Source of the DNA: Caulobacter sp. B11
GTDB lineage: Bacteria > Pseudomonadota > Alphaproteobacteria > Caulobacterales > Caulobacteraceae
Assembly (NCBI RefSeq): GCF_002737765.1
Contig: NZ_PEGG01000051.1
Span: forward strand, 1-13,054
Direction of reading: 5' to 3'
Length of the DNA: 13,054 nucleotides
Part shown: positions 5,397 to 10,998 of the stretch, piece after piece
How the letters are laid out: each line of letters begins with the position of its first letter
Numbering within the stretch: position 1 is the first letter of the stretch
Position numbers and translations under genes: made by a program
The notes under the pieces: model-generated
The model's input: the letters and a program-made list of their open reading frames with translations, nothing else
The model's database searches: none
Told to the model about the DNA's origin: nothing

Positions 5397-7113
5397 GGCC
5401 GCTTTTTGGCCGCGACGCCAAGGCTTCTGTGTCGATCCGCGTTCGCCTAGCGGGGGCCTTGGCCGTCGCGCTGCTTCCGGTCCTGATTTTAGGCATCCTG
5501 CAATCGGTCTTCGCCTTCAGGGCGGAGGCCGATTCGCGTCGCCAGAGCCTTGAACTGGCCGCCGGTCGCAGCGCCGCGGTCGCCCGGGCCCGGATCGAGG
5601 CCGCGGGCGTCCTGCTGGAAACCCTGGGGCCCGGATCGGTGGGCCTGGCCTGTGCGAACCGGCTCAACACCGTCAAGACGCGGCTGCCGGGCTATGCCAA
5701 CCTGATCCGCTTCGACGCCAACGGCCGGGGTGGCCTGCGCGGCCGCCACGACGCCGGCCGATCCGCTGCGCGATCAGCGACTCTGGTTCACCGACCTGGC
5801 GGCCGGCGCGCGACTGATCGTCGCCAGCCAGCCGGGCGCGGTCTATGCCGGCGAACCCAGCGTCCTGACCGCGGTGCGCGCCGAAACGCCGGACGGGCGC
5901 TTCGACGGAGCCATGGCCGCCGTGCTGACCCTGTCGAGCTTGAAGCCCGAGACCGTCGACCGCTTCCTGCCGGAAGGAGCCGAAGTGGCCCTGGCCAACG
6001 CCCGTGGTCAGATCGTCGCCGCCACGGACCCGCGCGCCTTTTCCACCCTGCCCGCGGGCTGGAGCCGGCGCGTGCCAAAATCCGGTGGGTCCCTGTGGAG
6101 CGGGCTTGACGTCGATCGACGTGAACGCGCCTTTTCGGCCGCGCCCCTGGTGGGCGAGGACGTCTTCGTCGTCCTGTCGGCGCCCTCGCCGGGCCTGGTG
6201 TCCTGGGCCTGGCTCAATCCGACCTCGCGCGTCCTGGCGCCGCTGCTTGGCTTCCTCATCGCCCTCGTCAGCGTGCTCTACGCCGCCGAGCGGGCGGTGA
6301 TCCGCTGGATCGTCTATCTGCGCCGCATCGCCGACATCTATGCCCGGGGTCGGTTCACCGTGCGGCCGCTGCAGGCCGAGCGCGCGCCGCCAGAAATCCG
6401 CGAACTGGCCGCCACCCTCGACGCCATGGCCGCCGCCATCGTCGCGCGCGACACCTCTCTGCTGGACAGCCTGGGCCGAGAAGGACGCGCTGATGCGCGA
6501 AATCCACCACCGGGTGAAGAACAACCTTCAGATCATCACCTCGCTGCTCAACATGCAGCAGCGCGCCCTGACCGACCCCGCGGCCCGGACGGCGATGAAC
6601 GACACCCGCCAGCGGATCACAGCCCTGGCCCAGATCTATCGCGCCCTCTATCAGGGTCCCGACCTGAAGCGGGTCGATCTGCGGCCGTTCCTCGAAGAGC
6701 TCACCGCCCAGCTCCTGGCCGGCGACCTCAATCATGGCGGGTCGGTGCGCACCGAGGTCCATGCCGATCCGCTGGTTATCGATCCCGACCGCCTAGCGCC
6801 TTTGGCCCTGTTCGCGGTCGAGGCTATCACCAATGCCCAGAAGCACGCCCTGGCGGCCCGAGGCGGCTTGCTGACGGTGGATTTCTTCGTCCGCGGCGAC
6901 GAGGCCGAACTGGCGATTGGCGACGATGGACCCGGGTCGGCCGGCGGTCCTGGAGACGGCGTCGGACGCACCCTGATGAACGCCTTCGCCCGTCAATTGC
7001 GCGGCAAGGTCACGTTCGAGACCTCGCCCAGCGGCGGCCTGCTGGTGCGTCTGGTGTTCCCGACCCCGCAAGCGCCGCCAGTCGTGGCCTCGGCATTTAA
7101 TACGGGAACCTAG
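5393..7113 (+). CDS. phyK: PhyK, sensor histidine kinase of the GSR (two one-base frameshifts)
   Basis: The reconstructed 572-residue protein is a membrane histidine kinase of the HisKA_2 (HWE-like) type that phosphorylates PhyR. A first membrane segment (about residues 18-40) and a second (about 280-302) enclose a periplasmic sensor region. A linker leads to the phospho-acceptor motif EIHHRVKNNLQ (first His at about 371). The ATPase domain follows, with N box TNAQKHAL (N480), G1 motif GDDGPG (D510) and a C-terminal GVGRTLMN / GGLLVRLVF segment. The GTG start at 5393 overlaps the sigT stop. The frame moves by one base at the GGGG run 5727-5730 and again at the GGG run 6473-6475. Removing one G at each joins conserved sequence perfectly (RFDANGR-VACAAATTP; LLDSL-AEKDALMREIHH). 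I take both as sequencing errors. If they were real, the kinase would be dead. Confidence 0.92.
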
Positions 7114-7129
7114 CTGCACTGCAGACGTT
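7105..7129 (+). promoter_or_regulatory. sigT (EcfG) promoter of the entericidin-like gene
   Basis: GGAAC (7105-7109), 16 bases and CGTT (7126-7129) match the consensus exactly. The -35 element lies in the last codons of phyK. Transcription should start near 7136, about 47 bases before the ATG at 7183. Confidence 0.88.
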
Positions 7130-7182
7130 GTTCTCCCGCAACCATTCAGACGCCCATTCACGGGCGATCATCGGAGAACATC

Positions 7183-7320
7183 ATGCGTAAGTTCGTGATT
7201 CTGGCCGCCCTCGCCGCCAGCCTCAGCGTCGCTGCCTGCAACACCGTCGAAGGCGCCGGCAAGGATGTCTCGGCCGCTGGCGCCGCTGTGTCGGACACCG
7301 CCGCTGACGCCAAGCAATAG
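7183..7320 (+). CDS. Entericidin-like small lipoprotein
   Basis: This 45-residue protein, MRKFVILAALAASLSVAAC followed by NTVEGAGKDVSAAGAAVSDT, resembles entericidin EcnA/EcnB lipoproteins: a short signal peptide, candidate lipidated Cys19, and a small amphipathic body with the NTxxGxGKD pattern. Entericidins are small envelope lipoproteins, first described as a stationary-phase toxin/antidote pair under sigma S. Only one member is present here, so antidote-like or structural behaviour is possible. The ATG has GGAG at 7173-7176. The gene is preceded by an exact sigT promoter and followed by a strong terminator, which makes it a single-gene stress unit right after phyK. Confidence 0.85.
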   Translation: MRKFVILAALAASLSVAACNTVEGAGKDVSAAGAAVSDTAADAKQ

Positions 7321-7340
7321 TCTTTGCCAAGCTGAAGTCG

Positions 7341-7376
7341 AAGACGCCCGCCGGTCCTGGACCGGCGGGCGTTTTC
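7341..7376 (+). terminator. Intrinsic terminator after the entericidin-like gene
   Basis: Inverted repeat CGCCCGCCGGTCC (7345-7357) and GGACCGGCGGGCG (7359-7371) with a minimal central loop is followed by TTTT (7372-7375). It lies between two convergent genes and may also stop cheR transcription, although the T-run on that side is weak. Confidence 0.88.
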
Positions 7377-7386
7377 GTGAGTCGGA

Positions 7387-8214
7387 TCAGGCGGCGACGC
7401 GGAAGGCCGGGTCGCGGGTGAAGACGCCGGGAAGGCCGTCGACCGCGCGCACCGCCGAGGTCAGACTGCCCGGGCTCTCATCCGCCCCGAGGATCAGGAC
7501 GCCGTCTGGGCTCAGGCGCAGGGCGAGGCTTTCGAGAATACGCGCCTGAACGCCGGGGTCGAGACCCGGCAGCACATAGCGCAGCAGGATGATGTCGAAC
7601 TGGCCCATCCCCGAGAGGTCGGCCATCAGGTTGATCCGCCGCCACCGCACCGCCTGGCGGATGCGGGGCGAGATCGCCCACATCTCGTCCTTGTTCTCGA
7701 AATGCTTGATCAGCAGCCGGATCGGCAGTCCGCGCTGCACCTCGAACTGGGTGTAGATGCCGCTCTGGGCCTTCTCCAGGCAGCGCTCGGAGAGGTCGGA
7801 GCCGAAGAACTCGAACCGGGCCCCCGGTGCGATGTCGCGCGATTCCGCAGCCGTCATGGCCAGGGAATAGACCTCCTGGCCGGTCGAGCAGGCCGCGCTC
7901 CAGATCCGCACCGGCTGGTCGCGCCGCTTGTGCGACAGGGCCGGCATCAGCTCGTCGCGCAGGTGATCGAACACCATCCGGTCGCGGAAGAAGGCGGTCT
8001 CGTTGAGGGTCAGGGCCTCGACGACGGCCCAGATCAGACGATCCTCGCGGCTCTTGCGCAAGCTCGCCAGCATGATCTCGATCGACTCGAAGCCCTCGCG
8101 GCGCGCCAGCGGCCCAAGGCGGCTTTCGACCAGATAGGTCTTGTCGCTCTCGATCCTCAGACCGGCGCGCGCGCGGGCCAGGGCGGCCAGAAGGTCCATG
8201 TCCTCGGGCGTCAC
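7387..8214 (-). CDS. CheR-type chemoreceptor glutamate methyltransferase
   Basis: This 275-residue protein has the CheR layout: an N-terminal helical domain, the ETAFFRD motif (72-78), the SAM-binding segment RIWSAACSTGQE (103-114), GSD (138-140), RRINLMADLSG (192-202) and a C-terminal segment PDGVLILGADES. CheR enzymes methylate receptor glutamates with S-adenosylmethionine. Two normally constant motifs differ: EPYS is EVYS (114-117), and the family's CRNVLIYF is LRYVLPGL (211-218), which loses the Asn next to the cofactor pocket. The GTG at 8214 overlaps the TGA of the cheY-like gene and has GAGGCGGG upstream; the ATG at residue 6 (8199) is an alternative. There is no CheB, CheA or receptor gene nearby. 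It corresponds by context to the third CheR of Caulobacter. Confidence 0.9.
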   Translation of the reverse strand: MTPEDMDLLAALARARAGLRIESDKTYLVESRLGPLARREGFESIEIMLASLRKSREDRLIWAVVEALTLNETAFFRDRMVFDHLRDELMPALSHKRRDQPVRIWSAACSTGQEVYSLAMTAAESRDIAPGARFEFFGSDLSERCLEKAQSGIYTQFEVQRGLPIRLLIKHFENKDEMWAISPRIRQAVRWRRINLMADLSGMGQFDIILLRYVLPGLDPGVQARILESLALRLSPDGVLILGADESPGSLTSAVRAVDGLPGVFTRDPAFRVAA

Positions 8215-8576
8215 AGCAGGCCCGCCTCGGCGAACTTCGCCGCGATGATGTCGCCGTCGAAAGGCTTCATGATGTACTCGTTGGCGCCGGTATCGAGCGC
8301 CAGCTGGATGTGCTCGATGTCGTTCTCGACCGTGCAGAACACCACCACGGGCTCGCCGCCGCCGGGCTCCTGGCGCAATTGGCGCAGGAAATCGATGCCG
8401 TTCATCACCGGCATGTTCCAGTCCAACAGCACGGCGTCAGGCATGGCGGCGCGACACCAGGCGAGGGCTTCCATTCCGTCGGAGGCCTCGGCGATCTCGA
8501 AGCCTATGTCTTCCAGGACGCGCCGGGCGACTTTACGGATCACCCGGCTGTCGTCGACGACGAGGCAGGTCTTCAC
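8211..8576 (-). CDS. Single-domain CheY-like response regulator
   Basis: This 121-residue stand-alone receiver carries acidic residues D8-D9, phospho-acceptor D52 in LLDWNMPVMNG, T82 in VVFCTVEND and K104 in YIMKPF. It has no output domain, so it acts by protein binding. The start was set at the GTG 8576 because it has GGAG six bases upstream and gives MKTCLVVDDSRVIRKV; a TTG at 8588 would add four residues. Its stop overlaps the start of the CheR gene, so the two are translationally coupled. The gene for ChpT, a histidine phosphotransferase, lies 90 bases upstream on the same strand. A CheY partnered with the CheR, or an acceptor of phosphate from ChpT, are both possible; the sequence does not decide. 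Confidence 0.92.
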   Translation of the reverse strand: MKTCLVVDDSRVIRKVARRVLEDIGFEIAEASDGMEALAWCRAAMPDAVLLDWNMPVMNGIDFLRQLRQEPGGGEPVVVFCTVENDIEHIQLALDTGANEYIMKPFDGDIIAAKFAEAGLL

Positions 8577-8666
8577 GGCACGCTCCAAATCCTAGCCGTC
8601 AGTTTCGCCCCCGGGGAGTTAAGGAGCCGTGACGGACGGGGCCGATTCAGGCGTCCGGGCGCGATT

Positions 8667-9335
8667 TCACGCCGGGACCCAGGCGGCGAGGCTGACCCGG
8701 TCCTCGCCCAGCTCGACCCCCACCTGGCCGCCGGCCGCGCGGACCAGGGCGTGGAGGTAGGCGGCCTGCACCCAGGGCCCGCCCAGGCCCTCGGTCAGGG
8801 GCTCGCCCTTGAGACCGGCCAGCACCTCGGGACGCAGACGGGCCCGCGGGCCCAGCGAATCGGCGGTGATCGCCATGCGGCCATCGACGGTCACGGCTCG
8901 CAGGGTCGCCACCCCGCCGGCCGGCAGGGCGCTGGCGGCCAGCTGGGCGATGTTGAGGATCGTGCGGGCGCTGGCCTTGTTCAGCGCGGCGGGTTCGATG
9001 TCCCAGACCAGGCTGGGCCGTACGTGGGCGAAGACCCCTTGCTCGGCCAGCTTGTGCAGTTCGCGCGAGTCGAAGGATTCGGCCGAGGCCGACGCCCCGT
9101 AAGCCACCCGGGAGAACTGCAGCAAGTCGGCCAGCTTGCGGGCGCTGGAGGTGATCAGGCCCATGGCGTCTTCGCGCATGTCCTGGGCGGTAGGGTCCTC
9201 CAGCAGGTCCAGGCCCGAGACGATGGCGCTGGTCGGGCTGATGAAGTCGTGACAGAGGCGCGCGGCCAGCAGGGCGGCGAAGTCGGGGCCGTTGACGTCG
9301 ACGGCGGCGGGCGGGGCGGGGGCGGCTTCGGTCAT
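8667..9335 (-). CDS. chpT: ChpT, histidine phosphotransferase of the CckA-CtrA relay
   Basis: This 222-residue protein contains the ChpT hallmark CHDFISPTSAIVSGLDLLED, with phospho-relay His29 in the first long helix of the four-helix dimerisation bundle. A C-terminal domain folded like a degenerate HATPase follows. ChpT takes phosphate from the receiver of CckA and passes it to CtrA and CpdR, controlling the cell cycle in Caulobacter. The C-terminal half (from about residue 100) has no intact N or G boxes, as expected for a non-ATP-binding domain. The ATG at 9335 was chosen. The gene is divergent from the DUF3553 gene (about 65 bases between starts) and is followed by the CheY-like and CheR-like genes. 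No clear promoter was recognised. Confidence 0.93.
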   Translation of the reverse strand: MTEAAPAPPAAVDVNGPDFAALLAARLCHDFISPTSAIVSGLDLLEDPTAQDMREDAMGLITSSARKLADLLQFSRVAYGASASAESFDSRELHKLAEQGVFAHVRPSLVWDIEPAALNKASARTILNIAQLAASALPAGGVATLRAVTVDGRMAITADSLGPRARLRPEVLAGLKGEPLTEGLGGPWVQAAYLHALVRAAGGQVGVELGEDRVSLAAWVPA

Positions 9336-9400
9336 GCGGCGATCTTTGGCGTGATTTGACGCTTTGGCAAACGGGGGCGGCGGCCTATCAGGGGCGCGTG

Positions 9401-9586
9401 ATGGATCCGTTTCTCGAGCCTGGCGTCCTGGTGCGCCATCCCGGCCAGCCCGATTGGGGCCTTGGCCAGGTGCAATCGGTGATCGGCCATCGCGTGACGG
9501 TCAATTTCGAAGACGCTGGCAAGCAGACGATCGACGCGACCCGGGTCGCCCTGGTCTTTGTCGGCGACGACCCCAGAGGACGGTGA
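9401..9586 (+). CDS. DUF3553 small protein
   Basis: This 61-residue protein, beginning MDPFLEPGVLVRHPGQPDWG, followed by LGQVQSVIGHRVTVNFEDAGK, fits the DUF3553 group. These are small beta-rich domains, related in look to the CarD/UvrD-tail type, with a conserved G-x-L-V-x-H-P-x-x-x-D-W-G-x-G-x-V motif. Function is unknown; similar modules occur at the ends of UvrD-like helicases and may bind protein or nucleic acid. The ATG at 9401 was chosen over upstream alternatives (GTG 9398, TTG 9356) because AGGGG at 9389-9393 is well placed. Its TGA shares one base with the ATG of cysQ (9586), so the two genes are coupled. Confidence 0.85.
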   Translation: MDPFLEPGVLVRHPGQPDWGLGQVQSVIGHRVTVNFEDAGKQTIDATRVALVFVGDDPRGR

Positions 9587-10361
9587 TGAGCGTAGAGACC
9601 CTGGCCGATTGGGGCCGTGAGTTGGCGGTGATCGTCGAGGCGGCCGCGCAGGTCATCCTGCCCTATTGGCGCACCGACATGGACGTGACCCGCAAGGGCG
9701 ACGACAGTCCGGTGACCGAGGCCGACCGAGCCGGCGAGCGCTTGATCCTGGCGGCCCTGAACGCGCGGTTCCCCGATGTGCCGGTCATTTCCGAGGAAGA
9801 CGCCAGCGACTTTGGACCCCCGACGCCATCGGCCCCCGCTTCTTCCTGGTCGACCCGGTCGATGGCACCAAGGCCTTCGTGCGCGGTGACCCCAATTTCA
9901 CCGTCAATATCGGCCTGATCGAGAACGGCGTCCCGGTAGCCGGCGCCATCTGCGCCCCGGCGACCGGCGAGGTGTGGTTCACGACCGCCGGCGGCGTGAT
10001 CAAGCGCGACGGCCTGGACGCGGCCGAACATCCGGTCGCCGCCCGCCCCTGGCCGCAAGGCGAGGCCGTGGCCTTGATCAGCCACACCATGAAGCCCGAG
10101 CGGGCCGATGAACTGGCCGCGCAATACGGCTTCTCGCTGCGAACGCCGATGGATTCGTCGATCAAGATGGTCCGCATCGCCGAGGGCGCCGCCGACATCT
10201 ATCCGCGCCATGGCCCGACCATGGAATGGGACACCGCCGCCGGCCACGCGATCCTGGCCGCCGCCGGCGGGCGTTTCACCACGCCCGAGGGCGAGCCGTT
10301 TCTGTATGGCAAGGCCGATCAGGGTTTCCGCAACGGCTGGTTCGTGGCCCGCGGGGCGTAG
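9586..10361 (+). CDS. cysQ: CysQ-type 3'(2'),5'-bisphosphate nucleotidase (one-base frameshift)
   Basis: This inositol monophosphatase-fold enzyme of about 258 residues (after repair) matches CysQ, which hydrolyses 3'-phosphoadenosine 5'-phosphate to AMP during sulfate assimilation. Metal-binding residues are visible: D47 in PVTEADR, E70-E71-D72 in VISEED, the DPVDGTKAF motif and MEWDTAAG near the C terminus. SSIKMVRIAEGAADIYPRHG before the WD motif is characteristic of CysQ rather than of inositol phosphatases. The frame breaks near 9812-9825 (TTTGGACCCCC), where one base seems to be missing; adding one G gives ASDFGTPDAIGPRFFLVDPVDG. Both halves are fully conserved, so a sequencing error is likely. 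The start overlaps the stop of the DUF3553 gene. A histidinol- or inositol-phosphatase role is a weaker alternative. Confidence 0.88.
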
Positions 10362-10368
10362 AATCCCA

Positions 10369-10394
10369 GATCCTCCCCCTTGCGGGGGAGGATC
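10369..10394. repeat. Perfect GC-rich inverted repeat between cysQ and ydbL
   Basis: Arms GATCCTCCCCC (10369-10379) and GGGGGAGGATC (10384-10394) enclose the loop TTGC. It lies between convergent genes. Neither strand shows a T-run after the hairpin, so it is not a standard intrinsic terminator, although it may still end or stabilise transcripts. It looks like the short palindromic repeats scattered between Caulobacter genes; copy number cannot be checked here. Confidence 0.7.
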
Positions 10395-10404
10395 GTAAAA
10401 AGCC

Positions 10405-10770
10405 CTATTTCTGTATCCAGCCGCCGCCCAGCGGCTTCCAGTACTGGCCCGGCGCCAACTTGGCGTAGAGCTGCTTGGCCACGGCCTGGCCGGCGACCTC
10501 GGGGGTGACGCCGGTCTTGGCGGCGGTGTCCTTGTAGACGGCCGCGCGGCCCATATTGATCTCGTTGACCGCGGCGCGCAGGGTCGCGTCGCCGCCGGAT
10601 ACGATGCCGAGGAAGCCGTCGGCCTGTTCGCCGACCGTACCCTGGGCCTTGGCGGCGTCGACCGCGGCCTTGGCGGGCGAGGTTTGGGCGGGCGAGGTCT
10701 GGGCATAGCCGGCGCCGCCGGCCGCGAGCATCGCGCCAAAGGCCAGAACCGTCATTGTCTTGCGGAGCAT
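10405..10770 (-). CDS. ydbL: YdbL-like periplasmic protein (DUF1318)
   Basis: This 121-residue protein has a Sec signal peptide (MLRKTMTVLAFGAMLAAGGA, then GYA|Q) and the DUF1318 core: AKAQGTVGEQADGFLGIV, then NMGRAAVYKDTAAKTGVTPE and the C-terminal APGQYWKPLGGGWIQK. In enterobacteria YdbL is a periplasmic partner of the OM lipoprotein YnbE and the AsmA-like protein YdbH. The ATG at 10770 was chosen because AAAGGG lies six bases upstream and the signal peptide starts properly; an ATG at 10785 overlaps the ynbE stop but lacks a ribosome-binding site. A 15-base near-perfect tandem repeat (10675-10704) doubles the five residues AQTSP just after the cleavage site. It is the last gene of the operon. 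Confidence 0.9.
   Translation of the reverse strand: MLRKTMTVLAFGAMLAAGGAGYAQTSPAQTSPAKAAVDAAKAQGTVGEQADGFLGIVSGGDATLRAAVNEINMGRAAVYKDTAAKTGVTPEVAGQAVAKQLYAKLAPGQYWKPLGGGWIQK
10675..10704 (-). repeat. 15-base tandem repeat at the mature N terminus of YdbL
   Basis: GGGCGAGGTTTGGGC (10675-10689) is followed directly by GGGCGAGGTCTGGGC (10690-10704), differing by one base. In protein it gives QTSPAQTSPAK, a flexible Pro/Thr/Ser linker. Confidence 0.7.
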
Positions 10771-10784
10771 GTCGGGCCCTTTCA

Positions 10785-10967
10785 TTAGAATAGGTTGGGG
10801 TTTTGCTGGATCAGCGTCTGGACTTCCTTGTCCAGTCGCACGCGCACGTCGGCGTCCAGCTTGGCGTAGATGGTGATCGGGTCGACCTTGACCCGCACGG
10901 TCGGAGTGCAGGCGGCGGCCAGCACCCCGCCGGCGAGCAGGGCCATTATTGTGGCGCGTCGGATCAT
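10785..10967 (-). CDS. ynbE: YnbE-like outer-membrane lipoprotein
   Basis: This 60-residue lipoprotein has a short signal, lipobox LAAAC (Cys20, taken from the ATG at 10967), and a body CTPTVRVKVDPITIYAKLDA followed by DVRVRLDKEVQTLIQQNPNLF. The end matches the YnbE family, whose E. coli member forms a bridge with YdbH by adding beta strands. The ATG at 10967 has GGAGAG five bases upstream and was preferred to the ATG at 10979. The ydbH stop is 31 bases upstream. The ynbE TAA overlaps an in-frame ATG of ydbL, which suggests close coupling of the operon. Confidence 0.9.
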   Translation of the reverse strand: MIRRATIMALLAGGVLAAACTPTVRVKVDPITIYAKLDADVRVRLDKEVQTLIQQNPNLF

Positions 10968-10998
10968 GCGTCTCTCCATTGATAGCCAGACTGAAGGT

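Noticed and set aside
9336..9400. Possible housekeeping promoter (TTGACGC at 9356) for the DUF3553-cysQ pair
   Set aside because: No -10 element with acceptable spacing could be matched; the closest candidate is about 20 bases away and poor.
9663..10739. Long minus-strand frame across cysQ
   Set aside because: It is the antisense shadow of cysQ and ydbL, very rich in Pro and Arg, and the enzyme motifs are on the other strand.
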